From the NCBI GenBank assembly GCA_963739375.1, contig CAVUAF010000018.1, positions 248,001-312,000 on the forward strand: a DNA stretch of 64,000 bases, written 5' to 3'. Below the pieces are notes generated by a model, which ran no database searches, had not been told where the DNA came from, and saw nothing but the letters and a program-made list of their open reading frames with translations. Made by a program: the position numbers and the translations under genes. Below are positions 17,270-26,904 of the stretch, one piece after another (the stretch's first letter is position 1; the number at the start of each line of letters is the position of its first letter). Origin of the DNA: CAVUAF01 sp963739375. Its GTDB lineage: Bacteria > Acidobacteriota > Terriglobia > Terriglobales > Acidobacteriaceae.

Positions 17270-17686
17270 ATGCGATTTCAGAAGCTGCTCGGGGCCGTGC
17301 TGGGAGTGGGTTTGCTGGCAGTGACAGCGCTGGCCCAGGACGCCGTAAAGGTGGATCCCAAGCATTACAAGGTGGAGATGGAGAACGCGCGGGTACGCGT
17401 GTTGCGCGTGCACTACGGTGCGCATGAGAAGTCGGTGATGCACTCGCATCCGGCGACGGTGGCGGTGTTCCTGACCGATGGCCAGGCAAAGTTCACGTTC
17501 CCCGACGGCAAGACGCAGAACGTCCCCGTCAAAGCGGGCGACGTGCAATACGAGGCCGCTTCCGCCCATTTGCCCGAAAACACCGGTGACAAGCCGTTTG
17601 ATGTGATCGTGGTCGAACTGAAGGGCGGCGGTGGCGCAAAACCAGCCGCGGGTGCGGCAGCCAAGGCGCCGGCCAAGCAGAAATAG
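17270..17686 (+). CDS. Secreted cupin-domain protein
   Basis: 138 residues. A signal peptide (LGAVLGVGLLAVTALAQ) precedes a single cupin barrel with MHSHPATVAVFLTDGQ and PVKAGDVQYEAASAHLPEN, matching the two cupin motifs with metal-binding histidines. The C-terminal 25 residues are Gly/Ala/Lys-rich. Exported cupins of this type are common in Acidobacteriota; ligand unknown. The GAGGAGG ahead of the ATG is a good ribosome-binding site, and an intrinsic terminator follows. Confidence 0.8.
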   Translation: MRFQKLLGAVLGVGLLAVTALAQDAVKVDPKHYKVEMENARVRVLRVHYGAHEKSVMHSHPATVAVFLTDGQAKFTFPDGKTQNVPVKAGDVQYEAASAHLPENTGDKPFDVIVVELKGGGGAKPAAGAAAKAPAKQK

Positions 17687-17712
17687 GCCGTCGCTCCAGG
17701 CGGGCATGCAGA

Positions 17713-17734
17713 GGCCGCGCGAGCGGCCTTTTTT
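17713..17734 (+). terminator. Intrinsic terminator after the cupin gene
   Basis: Perfect stem GGCCGC-GCGA-GCGGCC followed by six T residues (17729-17734), 27 bp after the stop. Confidence 0.85.
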
Positions 17735-17755
17735 CTTCGCGCAAAAGGCACACGA

Positions 17756-17778
17756 AAGCCCTGCGGCGAGCAGGGCTT
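17756..17778 (-). terminator. Terminator-like hairpin after tRNA-Leu
   Basis: Perfect 9-bp stem AAGCCCTGC / GCAGGGCTT with a five-base loop, just downstream of the tRNA on the minus strand and followed by a T-rich stretch. Confidence 0.6.
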
Positions 17779-17788
17779 GCAGACAATC

Positions 17789-17875
17789 TGGTGCCGAAGA
17801 AGGGACTCGAACCCCCACGCCCTTGCGGGCACATGGACCTGAACCATGCGCGTCTGCCAATTCCGCCACTTCGGC
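17789..17875 (-). tRNA. tRNA-Leu (anticodon CAG)
   Basis: On the minus strand the gene starts GCCGAAG and ends CTTCGGC-A-CCA, with the 7-bp acceptor stem paired and CCA encoded. The long variable arm GTGCCCGCAAGGGCGT and the TTCGAGTCC T-loop are typical of class II tRNA-Leu. The anticodon stem CATGG/CCATG encloses TTCAGGT, so the anticodon is CAG. Confidence 0.95.
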
Positions 17876-17998
17876 TTGGTGCGCGGAACACGGCCCGGAG
17901 GCCGCGTCGTACGGGAGGAACTCCGTACTTATTTTTGCAGCGCAGGCCGGATCTGTCAAACGGGCGCTGCGGTGGACGCCTTCGGCCCGCTGCGGTAA

Positions 17999-18454
17999 TC
18001 AGGCGTTGGCGCCCATTGCCTTGCCGCCGGTGGAGGAAGCACTCTGCACTTTCTCCAGCACCCGGTGCGCCAACAGGGCGAAGACGCCGATCAGCAGCAG
18101 CGCAGCGCCGGCGCTGCCGAGCCATATCTGGTTGGGGGTGGGAATCACGGTAATGCGCGAGCGCACGCCGGCAAACACCACCGGGACCACGCCCGCGATC
18201 ACCAGCACCACTCCGAGCACGCGCAGTCTGGCCGATTCGCCGGCCGCTCCGCCGATCTGCACCGCGCTCATGACGCGGCCGGCCAGGTAGCCGCCGGATC
18301 CGGCGATGCAGATGAAGGCCGCCGCCAGGTTGATGCTAAGCATCAGGGCGTCACCGGGCCGGAGGCCCCGCGTCAGCGCGGGTATCGCGCCAATCACAAT
18401 GCCGCCCGCGAACGAGGTAGCTCCTACCAGTTGCCACAGTCTGGATTCCGGCAT
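17999..18454 (-). CDS. Hypothetical four-helix membrane protein
   Basis: 151 residues from ATG 18454, chosen for its near-perfect Shine-Dalgarno (AGGAGGTGCAAT before ATG); longer in-frame starts lack one. Four hydrophobic segments are visible (FAGGIVIGAIPAL, LMLSINLAAAFICIAGSGG, LGVVLVIAGVVPVVFA, LGSAGAALLLIGVFALLA). No family recognised. It is divergent from dnaK. Confidence 0.68.
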   Translation of the reverse strand: MPESRLWQLVGATSFAGGIVIGAIPALTRGLRPGDALMLSINLAAAFICIAGSGGYLAGRVMSAVQIGGAAGESARLRVLGVVLVIAGVVPVVFAGVRSRITVIPTPNQIWLGSAGAALLLIGVFALLAHRVLEKVQSASSTGGKAMGANA

Positions 18455-18574
18455 ATTGCACCTCCTGCTGCCCAGCGGCGGCAGCTTACCCCCGGTACAG
18501 AGCGGTTGCAAGCGGCCGGGCACGGGGGGCGGAAAAAGGCTCGCAACCAGCCGGCGGGCAGCGGCATCTAAAAA

Positions 18575-18595
18575 CTTGACAACAATGCACTCAAG
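18575..18595 (+). promoter_or_regulatory. HAIR-type operator (HspR site) before dnaK
   Basis: CTTGACA-N7-ACTCAAG closely fits the HAIR consensus CTTGAGT-N7-ACTCAAG: the right half is perfect and the left half is 5/7. It overlaps the -35 box of the putative dnaK promoter, which suits repression by HspR, encoded 4.5 kb downstream. Consensus taken from known actinobacterial HspR sites. Confidence 0.75.
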
Positions 18596-18604
18596 TTATA
18601 CCAT
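18576..18604 (+). promoter_or_regulatory. dnaK promoter
   Basis: TTGACA (18576-18581), 17-bp spacer, TACCAT (18599-18604). The start of transcription would be near 18611, giving a leader of about 60 nt before the ATG. Confidence 0.65.
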
Positions 18605-18629
18605 TCCTGTGTTATCAGGTTCAGGAATG
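18602..18629. promoter_or_regulatory. Inverted repeat in the dnaK leader
   Basis: CATTCCTG (18602-18609) and CAGGAATG (18622-18629) form a perfect 8-bp inverted repeat with a 12-bp spacer. It overlaps the -10 box and the predicted transcription start. It may be a second operator or an mRNA hairpin. Confidence 0.4.
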
Positions 18630-18669
18630 AAATTAGCACTAATGAATTCAACATCTTAGGAGAGAGTCG

Positions 18670-20605
<1,936 letters not shown>

Positions 20606-20662
20606 GAGCGCTTTCCGCTTTTCGCAATCCGCCATCCGCTCGAGCGGATCGGGGTCGCGGAG

Positions 20663-20689
20663 AGCGGATAGCGGATAGCGGATAGCGAT
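20663..20689. repeat. AGCGGAT heptamer array
   Basis: Three exact AGCGGAT copies and a partial AGCGAT, directly upstream of the small ORF at 20696. A self-complementary CCGCTCGAGCGG lies just before it. Confidence 0.7.
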
Positions 20690-20695
20690 TCAGCG

Positions 20696-20866
20696 ATGGA
20701 CAAGCAGTACATGGTGGTGAAACTCGCGGCGGAGGTGGGGCAGACGCTGAGCGTTGTCCCACTGGGCGGACTGTGTCCGCGCGATGCGGCGGAGGAACTG
20801 GTGAAAAAGGCGCGCCTGGCCGAGCCGGATTCGGTCTTCGTGATCCAGGAGGTCGGCTCGGCGTAA
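20696..20866 (+). CDS. Small hypothetical protein (56 aa)
   Basis: The ORF reads [18 protein letters not shown]... and ends IQEVGSA. Its predicted alpha/beta pattern and host-like codon use make it plausible. No homologue recognised and no strong Shine-Dalgarno; the gap before it contains the AGCGGAT array. It sits between dnaK and an NTF2-like protein. Confidence 0.45.
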   Translation: MDKQYMVVKLAAEVGQTLSVVPLGGLCPRDAAEELVKKARLAEPDSVFVIQEVGSA

Positions 20867-20900
20867 TCGCGTGGTTCGACTGGTGGCGAAGGGAGGCAGA

Positions 20901-21398
20901 TTGAAGAACGTTTCATCCCGGCTGCTGCCGTTTCTGCTGGTGCTGGCGCTGGGCGGGTTGCCTGGCGCTGCGCAGACCTCGAATGCTCCCGCTGCCGGCG
21001 AGCTGACACGGCTGCTGCATGAATTCCTGCAGGCGGCGTCGGTCAACGACAAGGCGGTCTTCGAGAAGTTCTTCGCCGACGACGTGCTGTACACGCGCTC
21101 GGCCGGCGTCACCATCACCAAGGCGGACATCATGCGCTCGTTCGAGCAGCGCCCCGGGGATGCGGAGGGCGCCCGCGCCCGCGAGCGCGCGCAGAACAAG
21201 TACGATGCCGACCAGATCACGGTGCATCAGTACGGCGACACCGCGGTGGTGAACTTCCGGCTAATCGCGCGCGGCAAGCAGGCCGCGACGGAGCAGCATT
21301 ACCGCAACACCGGCACCTTCGTCCGCCGCAACGGCCAGTGGCAGGCGGTGGCGTGGCAGAGCACCAAGGCGGCCGAGCCGGCTGCGGCAGCGAAGTGA
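20901..21398 (+). CDS. Secreted NTF2-like (DUF4440-type) protein
   Basis: 165 residues from TTG 20901 with GGGAGG at 20890-20895; the GTG at 20871 is less supported. After a signal peptide ([17 protein letters not shown]) comes an NTF2-like fold: [65 protein letters not shown]. The DUF4440/SnoaL-like family is broad, so function is open. It lies within the dnaK-dnaJ interval. Confidence 0.75.
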   Translation: MKNVSSRLLPFLLVLALGGLPGAAQTSNAPAAGELTRLLHEFLQAASVNDKAVFEKFFADDVLYTRSAGVTITKADIMRSFEQRPGDAEGARARERAQNKYDADQITVHQYGDTAVVNFRLIARGKQAATEQHYRNTGTFVRRNGQWQAVAWQSTKAAEPAAAAK

Positions 21399-21455
21399 GT
21401 CATCCGCCGCGGACATTCGCGGAGTTTGTGGTAGGGTCGAGCGTTTGCGACTGAC

Positions 21456-22685
21456 ATGCCGACGCCAACCAAGGACTACTACGCCACGCTCGGCGTGAAG
21501 AAGAGCGCCTCGACGGAGGAGATCCGCAAGGCGTTCCGCAAGCTCGCGCGCAAGTACCACCCGGACGTCAACCCCGGCGACAAGGCGGCGGAGGAGCGGT
21601 TCAAGCTGCTCTCGGAAGCCAACGATGTCCTGAGCGAGCCCAAGAAGCGCAAGATCTACGACCAAGTCGGCTTCTACAGCGACAACATCGATCCCGCCAC
21701 CGCGGAAGCGTATGCCCGCGCGGGGGGCGGCCCGGGAGCAGGGCGCTCCCCTGGCGGCGGGTTCCCCGGAGGGCAGGGCGGCGCGCAGGGCGCGCACGTC
21801 GACTTCGGCGGCTTCGACTTCAGCGATCTGTTTGAGGGCGCCGGCCGCGGGGCTCCCGAGCCCAAGGCGGGAGGCGGCTCGTTCCGCGACATCTTCAGCT
21901 CCCTCTTCAGCCGCGGCGGCGCGGCGGCGCCCGAAGGTCCGCAGCCGGGCAGCGATCTCGAATACCAGGTGAACGTAGGCTTCTGGCAGGCGATCAAGGG
22001 CGGCGTCATGCGCTTGCAGATCGCGCGCCAGGACACGTGCGCGAACTGCCACGGGCACGGACATCTCGACGCGCCCGGCGCCTGCCCGGAATGCGGCGGC
22101 AAGGGCCAGGTGACGCAGATGGGCGGGCGCATGAAGTTCAACGTCACCTGTCCCCGCTGCCAGGGCACCGGGAAAGCGCGCAGCGTTTGCGCGGTGTGCA
22201 GCGGGCAGGGCACGCTGCATCGCACCGAGCCGCTGGAGATGCGCATCAAGCCGGGAACGCGCGACGGGCAGCGCATCCGGCTGGCGGGGAAGGGAAACGC
22301 CGGCGGGAGCGGGGGTCAGGCGGGCGACCTGTACATCATTGTGCGTATGGGCGAGCATCCGGTGTTCCAGCGCGAGGGCGACGAAATCCACGTGGTGGTG
22401 CCGATCACGGCCATGGAGGCGGCGCTGGGCGCCAAGATCGAGGTCCCGACCATCGACGGACGCGCGCTGCTCCGCATTCCCCCGGGCACGCAGTCGGGCC
22501 AGAAGCTACGGCTGCGGGAGAAGGGCGTGGCTTCGGCCACCCGGGACGACGCACGCGGCGACGAGATCGTCGAGGTGAAGGTCGTGGTGCCGGAGCCGCG
22601 CGACCTGAAAGCGCGCGAGCTGTGGCAGGAGTTGCAGAAGCTGAGCACGGAGGATCCGCGGGCGGAGTTGTGGAGCAAGGTCTGA
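21456..22685 (+). CDS. dnaJ: Chaperone DnaJ (Hsp40)
   Basis: 409 residues. J domain with HPD ([12 protein letters not shown]) at about 34-43, then a Gly-rich region, then four CxxCxGxG zinc motifs ([32 protein letters not shown]), and the C-terminal peptide-binding domain ([19 protein letters not shown]). It delivers clients to DnaK and stimulates its ATPase. It is encoded with hspR and downstream of dnaK, as in other HspR-regulated clusters. Confidence 0.93.
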   Translation: MPTPTKDYYATLGVKKSASTEEIRKAFRKLARKYHPDVNPGDKAAEERFKLLSEANDVLSEPKKRKIYDQVGFYSDNIDPATAEAYARAGGGPGAGRSPGGGFPGGQGGAQGAHVDFGGFDFSDLFEGAGRGAPEPKAGGGSFRDIFSSLFSRGGAAAPEGPQPGSDLEYQVNVGFWQAIKGGVMRLQIARQDTCANCHGHGHLDAPGACPECGGKGQVTQMGGRMKFNVTCPRCQGTGKARSVCAVCSGQGTLHRTEPLEMRIKPGTRDGQRIRLAGKGNAGGSGGQAGDLYIIVRMGEHPVFQREGDEIHVVVPITAMEAALGAKIEVPTIDGRALLRIPPGTQSGQKLRLREKGVASATRDDARGDEIVEVKVVVPEPRDLKARELWQELQKLSTEDPRAELWSKV

Positions 22686-22746
22686 TCACGGCAGCACCGA
22701 CACGGGCCATGCAGGCACCACGAGATTCAACCAGGAAAGGCGGCGT

Positions 22747-22917
22747 ATGCGCGATATTCTGATCACCCTGCGGGTATTCGCGGCCTTCTTCATCACGCTG
22801 CTGGGGCTTGCCTTACTCGCCAGGCCACAAAACGGCGGGCAGATTCTGGTGGGCGCCATTCTCGGCGCGATCGGATTGACATTTTTCCTGCTCCTGTGGC
22901 TGGGACGAAGGCAGTGA
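22747..22917 (+). CDS. Small hydrophobic protein (56 aa)
   Basis: MRDILITLRVFAAFFITLLG and GAILGAIGLTFFLLLWLG give two transmembrane segments. AGGAAAGG is spaced about 10 bp before the ATG. Unrecognised; it lies between dnaJ and the hspR leader. Confidence 0.55.
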   Translation: MRDILITLRVFAAFFITLLGLALLARPQNGGQILVGAILGAIGLTFFLLLWLGRRQ

Positions 22918-22932
22918 GAGCTGTTCCTTATC

Positions 22933-23046
22933 ATGGCGAAACGTAAATCCAAAGGCGCGTACATGTTGAGCTGCTCGGCGGGCGTGAGCGCAGCGGGAGC
23001 CCGCAGGCAAAATCCCGAGCGCAGCGAGGGAACTGATCATGGCTAA
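22933..23046 (+). CDS. Leader ORF duplicating the HspR N-terminus (37 aa)
   Basis: It begins MAKRKSKGAYML, whereas hspR 106 bp later begins MAKRKSKGAYMI. The two copies differ mainly at synonymous positions (GCG/GCT, CGT/CGA, TCC/AGT, AAA/AAG, GGC/GGA, GCG/GCC). After the duplicated part the frame runs through a CCCGAGCGCAGCGAGGGA-type repeat and stops at a TAA inside codons 2-3 of hspR, so it overlaps the hspR start by 8 nt. It could be a translated regulatory leader or a relic of a rearrangement. Confidence 0.5.
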   Translation: MAKRKSKGAYMLSCSAGVSAAGARRQNPERSEGTDHG

Positions 23047-23464
23047 ACGAAAAAGTAAGGGAGCCTACATGATCAGCGCCGTGGCCGAGATGTACGGCAT
23101 TCATCCGCAGACGCTGCGGCTGTATGAGCGCGAGGGGCTGCTCAAGCCGTCGCGCTCGGAAGGCAACACCCGCTACTACACCGAGGAGGATTTGCAGCGC
23201 CTGGAGTTCATCCTGTCGCTGGCGCGCGAACTGGGGGTGAACATCTCGGGCATCGCGATCATCCTGCAGATGCGCGAGCGCATGGAGGAGATGCAGCGGC
23301 AGATCCAGGAGTTCATGAAGTTCGTGCAGCAAGAGGTGCTGACGCGGGCGCAGATGCACGCCGACGCGTCGCAAGGGGCGCTGGTGCCGGTGCGGCGGCC
23401 CCCCGTGGCGCCACCCTCCCGTAACGAGGCCGCGCGCGAGAGCAGCCGCGAGCGCAGGAGATAG
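23039..23464 (+). CDS. hspR: MerR-family heat-shock repressor HspR
   Basis: 141 residues. Winged helix-turn-helix (ISAVAEMYGIHPQTLRLYE) followed by REGLLKPSRSEGNTRYYTEEDL and a long coiled-coil dimerisation helix. HspR binds HAIR sites with DnaK as corepressor in known systems. The HAIR-like site at 18575 is a likely target. The C-terminal 30 residues are basic and disordered-looking. Confidence 0.87.
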   Translation: MAKRKSKGAYMISAVAEMYGIHPQTLRLYEREGLLKPSRSEGNTRYYTEEDLQRLEFILSLARELGVNISGIAIILQMRERMEEMQRQIQEFMKFVQQEVLTRAQMHADASQGALVPVRRPPVAPPSRNEAARESSRERRR

Positions 23465-23510
23465 CCGGGGCAGCTTCGTTTAAACTCGCAACGCGGTACC
23501 CGCCACCTCC

Positions 23511-24506
23511 ATGCTTCCCTTCAAACTCGTCTACAGCGACGGCTATCTCCTTCCCATCGGGGCGCACGTGTTTCCCGCGCGCAAGTACGGGCTGATTCAC
23601 CAGCGGCTGCTGGGGCAGGGAATCGCGGCGCCGGAGGACTTTGTGGAGGCGCACGCGGCCGCTGACGCCGACGTCCTGCTGGTGCACACGCCCGCGTACG
23701 TGCGCAAGCTGAAGGAGGGCCGCCTTTCACCGCAGGAAGAGGCGCAGCTGGAAGTGCCGTTCTCTCCCGAACTGGTGCAGGCGTTCTGGCTGGCGGCGGG
23801 CGGCTCCATCCAGGCAGCGGAACTGGCGCTGCACGACGGCGTAGCGATCAACCTGGGCGGCGGCTTCCACCACGCCTTTCCCGATCACGGCGAGGGCTTC
23901 TGCATGATCCACGATGTCGCCATCGCCATCCGGCGGCTGAAGAAGGACAAGAAGATCGTGCGCGCCATGACGGTGGACTGCGATGTCCACCAGGGCAACG
24001 GTACCGCCGCCATCTTCGGCTTCACGCCCACGGCGAGCGAGCCGCCACCCTCGTGGTCGGCCGCGTGGCTGGGGACGCCGCAGCCGGTGATGAAGACCGA
24101 GCCGGCGGAGGATTTCGGCGAGGTGTTCACCATCTCGCTACACCAGGAGCACAACTACCCGGTGTGGAAGCCGCCCTCGTCGCTGGACGTGAACCTGCCC
24201 GACGGCACTACCGACGACGGATATCTTTCCTGGCTCGACAACGCGCTCTCCAGCGGGCTGCGGCAGCTCACCCCGCAGCTCATCTGCTACATCGCCGGCG
24301 CCGACCCCTACCGGGAAGACCAGCTCGGCGGCCTAGGGCTCACCATCGAAGGCCTGAAGCGGCGAGACGAGCTGGTGTTTCGCGTGGCCAAGGCGCGCGG
24401 CATCCCGGTGATGGTGACGCTCGCCGGCGGGTACGCGGTCAACACCGACGACACGGTCACGATCCACTGCAACACGGTGCTGGCGGCGCGGGAAATCTAC
24501 GGCTAG
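23511..24506 (+). CDS. Histone-deacetylase-like (acetylpolyamine amidohydrolase) enzyme
   Basis: 331 residues with the zinc-hydrolase pattern of class IIa-like HDACs: LGGGFHHAFPDHGEGFC (His-His dyad), TVDCDVHQGNGTA (metal-binding Asp-His) and AGADPYREDQLGGL (second Asp). Bacterial members deacetylate small molecules such as polyamines or acetoin-related substrates; the substrate here is unknown. It starts 47 bp after hspR and may share its transcript. Confidence 0.85.
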   Translation: MLPFKLVYSDGYLLPIGAHVFPARKYGLIHQRLLGQGIAAPEDFVEAHAAADADVLLVHTPAYVRKLKEGRLSPQEEAQLEVPFSPELVQAFWLAAGGSIQAAELALHDGVAINLGGGFHHAFPDHGEGFCMIHDVAIAIRRLKKDKKIVRAMTVDCDVHQGNGTAAIFGFTPTASEPPPSWSAAWLGTPQPVMKTEPAEDFGEVFTISLHQEHNYPVWKPPSSLDVNLPDGTTDDGYLSWLDNALSSGLRQLTPQLICYIAGADPYREDQLGGLGLTIEGLKRRDELVFRVAKARGIPVMVTLAGGYAVNTDDTVTIHCNTVLAAREIYG

Positions 24507-24569
24507 GTGGCGAGGTGGCGCGGACCTGCGAGGTCACGCTTTCGTTACCCCTGTCGCTCACAATGGGTA

Positions 24570-24598
24570 TTGACTTGGTGGTCAACCGAATTTATTTT
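24570..24598 (+). promoter_or_regulatory. Strong sigma-70-type promoter candidate
   Basis: TTGACT (24570-24575) and TATTTT (24593-24598) are spaced by 17 bp in an AT-rich island in otherwise GC-rich DNA. It directly precedes the mini-ORF. Confidence 0.55.
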
Positions 24599-24631
24599 CT
24601 GCTTACACTCGGAAAGGAGGGGATCCAGCGA

Positions 24632-24679
24632 ATGAATTCTGACAGTCATAGTTGTGTGAGTGAGGTGCTTGAGGCTTAG
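24632..24679 (+). CDS. 15-residue mini-ORF / leader peptide
   Basis: MNSDSHSCVSEVLEA, with AAGGAGG at 24614-24620, eleven bases ahead of the ATG. Its codons are unusually A/T-rich at third positions for this genome. Serine is 4 of 15 residues. It may be a leader peptide or a short secreted or regulatory peptide; no homologue recognised. Confidence 0.4.
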   Translation: MNSDSHSCVSEVLEA

Positions 24680-24818
24680 AGCCGCTCGCTCTAAAGCCCT
24701 CGCGTTCAGTTGAGATTCGCGAGGCCCCACTAACCGGGAGAACGCAACGCGGCAAGCGCGTGCACTTGCGGACCCGCAGAGAGTGAGCGCCTCAAGCCAA
24801 TCCCAACAAGCTACCGGC

Positions 24819-24845
24819 GCCCCGCAGGCTTGCTCCCTGCGGGGC
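24819..24845 (+). other. Perfect 10-bp hairpin
   Basis: GCCCCGCAGG and CCTGCGGGGC with a seven-base loop. No U-tract follows, so it is not a canonical intrinsic terminator. Confidence 0.4.
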
Positions 24846-24930
24846 GTTGCACTTGCGACCTGCTGCGCTGCCCCCTGCGGCAGGTTTCGCCCATGCGCTA
24901 CACTGAGAGACCTTTTCTCTCGAGGTGGGA

Positions 24931-26859
24931 ATGTCGAAGACCCGTCTTGCGCTCTGCTATTTCGTCCTGGCCCTGGTTTCCGCTGCGCTGGCACAGCGCC
25001 GCCCAGCTGCTGCGGCCCCTGTCAACACTCCGTCGGCGGCCCCGATCCGGCTGGTGGTTGACGCCAGCGAAGCCCCGCGCAAGATCTTCCACGCGCGCCT
25101 GACCCTCCCGGCCGCTGCCGGCGAGATGACGCTGGTCTACCCCAAGTGGATCCCCGGCGAGCATGGCCCCACCGGTCCCGTAACCGATATGGCCGGGCTG
25201 CGCTTCATCGCCGGGGGACAGACGCTGGCTTGGCGGCGCGACGACGTGGACATGTACGCCCTGCACTTCACCGTGCCGCCGGGCGCGACGACCGTGGAGG
25301 CGACGCTCGACTATCTTTCGCCGACCGCCGTCGAAGGCTTCTCCTCCGGCGCTTCGGCGACCGCGAAGATGACCGTGGTGAGCTGGAACCAGATGCTGCT
25401 CTACCCGGCGAACACCGCGAGCGACGCGGTCATGTTCCAGGCCAGCCTGAAGCTGCCCGCGGGCTGGAAGTTCGGCACCGCGCTCCCGGTTGCTTCGCAA
25501 ACCGGCGACACGGTGGAATTCGCGCCCGCCAACCTCACTACGCTGGTCGATTCGCCGGTGATCACCGGGCAGTATTACCGCACGTTCGACCTCTCGCCGG
25601 GGCAGACGCCCAGCCACGAGATTGACGCTGCGGCCGACAGCGCCGCGGCCCTGGAGATGCCGGAAGCGCTGCTCCACAACTACCGGCAGCTGGTGGCCGA
25701 AACCGGCGCCCTGTACGGTTCGCGCCACTATCGCGACTACCACTTCCTGCTCTCGCTCAGCGATTACGTGGCGCACTTCGGGCTGGAGCACCACGAGTCG
25801 AGCGACGATCGCGTGGACGAGCGCACCCTCACCGACGAGACGCTGCGCAAACTCGCGGCCAGCCTGCTGCCGCATGAGTTCACGCACTCGTGGAACGGCA
25901 AGTATCGTCGGCCCGCGGGGCTCGCCACGCCCAATTTCCAGGAGCCGATGAAGGGCGAGCTGCTGTGGGTCTACGAAGGCTTGACGGAATACCTCGGCGA
26001 CATCCTGGCCGCGCGCAGCGGGCTGTGGACGCCGGAGCAGTACCGCGACAACCTGGCGCGCGTGGCCGCCTACCTCAGCCAGCGGCCAGGACGCACGTGG
26101 CGGCCGCTGATCGACACCACGGTCACGGCACAACTGCTGTATGGCTCGGGGGGCGCATGGGCGTCGTGGCGGCGCAGCGTGGACTTCTACGACGAGGGCG
26201 AACTGATCTGGCTCGACGTGGACGTCACCATCCGCCAGCAGACGCAGAACAAGAAGTCCATGGACGACTTCACGCGGCTGTTCCACGGCGGGCCCGGCGG
26301 CGCACCCGCGCTCAAGATCTATACCTTCGACGACGTGGTGGCGGCGCTCAACCAGGTGACACCCTACGACTGGCGCAAGTTCCTCACCGACCGCCTGAAT
26401 TCCACCGCCCAGGAAGCGCCGCTCGGCGGCGTTATCGGTGGTGGCTGGCGCCTGGTGTACGACGACCAGCCCGGCGATTTGGCGCAGGCGCGGGCGACGG
26501 CGTACAAGACCACGGACGCCAGCTTCTCCATCGGCCTGCTGCTGAGGGACAACGGCGGCATCGGTGACGTCATCCTCAACTCGCCGGCGTACAAGGCGGG
26601 CATAGGGCCCGGTATGAAGGTGATTGCGGTGAACGGACGACGGTATTCGCCCGAAGTGCTGTACGACGCGCTGCGCGCCGGCAAAAACTCGGCGGCGCCG
26701 CTGGAACTGCTGGTCGAAAACGGCGAATACTTCGCCGGCTATCGCCTCGACTACCACGATGGCCCGCGCTACCCGCACCTGGTGCGCGAGGCATCCAAGC
26801 CCGACCTGCTGAGCGAGATCACGAAGCAGCACGCGCCCAGCGTGGCGCCGGCACAATAG
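24931..26859 (+). CDS. M61-family metallopeptidase with PDZ domain
   Basis: About 642 residues. The signal peptide (SKTRLALCYFVLALVSAALAQ) precedes an N-terminal beta domain with PKWIPGEHGPTGPV. The zinc motif HEFTHSWN is at about 312, with the glutamate of WVYEGLTEYLGD downstream. A PDZ-like domain follows (GIGDVILNSPAYKAGIGPG). M61 enzymes are glycyl aminopeptidase-like; periplasmic or secreted. Start ATG 24931 is preceded by GAGGTGGG. Confidence 0.87.
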   Translation: MSKTRLALCYFVLALVSAALAQRRPAAAAPVNTPSAAPIRLVVDASEAPRKIFHARLTLPAAAGEMTLVYPKWIPGEHGPTGPVTDMAGLRFIAGGQTLAWRRDDVDMYALHFTVPPGATTVEATLDYLSPTAVEGFSSGASATAKMTVVSWNQMLLYPANTASDAVMFQASLKLPAGWKFGTALPVASQTGDTVEFAPANLTTLVDSPVITGQYYRTFDLSPGQTPSHEIDAAADSAAALEMPEALLHNYRQLVAETGALYGSRHYRDYHFLLSLSDYVAHFGLEHHESSDDRVDERTLTDETLRKLAASLLPHEFTHSWNGKYRRPAGLATPNFQEPMKGELLWVYEGLTEYLGDILAARSGLWTPEQYRDNLARVAAYLSQRPGRTWRPLIDTTVTAQLLYGSGGAWASWRRSVDFYDEGELIWLDVDVTIRQQTQNKKSMDDFTRLFHGGPGGAPALKIYTFDDVVAALNQVTPYDWRKFLTDRLNSTAQEAPLGGVIGGGWRLVYDDQPGDLAQARATAYKTTDASFSIGLLLRDNGGIGDVILNSPAYKAGIGPGMKVIAVNGRRYSPEVLYDALRAGKNSAAPLELLVENGEYFAGYRLDYHDGPRYPHLVREASKPDLLSEITKQHAPSVAPAQ

Positions 26860-26904
26860 CTGCAGTGCGGAGGCGATCGCCGCCGGCAATTCGACTGCCA
26901 GCGC

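Larger units (their letters stand above)
24507..24930. other. Gap of about 420 bp with promoter, mini-ORF and hairpins
   Basis: It contains a promoter-like pair (24570-24598), an SD-preceded 15-residue ORF (24632-24679), a 7-bp stem CCTCGCG / CGCGAGG (about 24697-24723) and a perfect 10-bp stem GCCCCGCAGG / CCTGCGGGGC (24819-24845). No larger gene is visible. An untranslated RNA or a leader for the downstream peptidase is possible. Confidence 0.5.

Noticed and set aside
18632..18660. CIRCE-like half site TTAGCACT in the dnaK leader
   Set aside because: The matching half GAGTGCTAA is absent at the right spacing. The HAIR-like site explains HspR control better.
24819..24845. Hairpin considered as a terminator
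   Set aside because: No U-tract follows. It is kept only as a structured RNA candidate.
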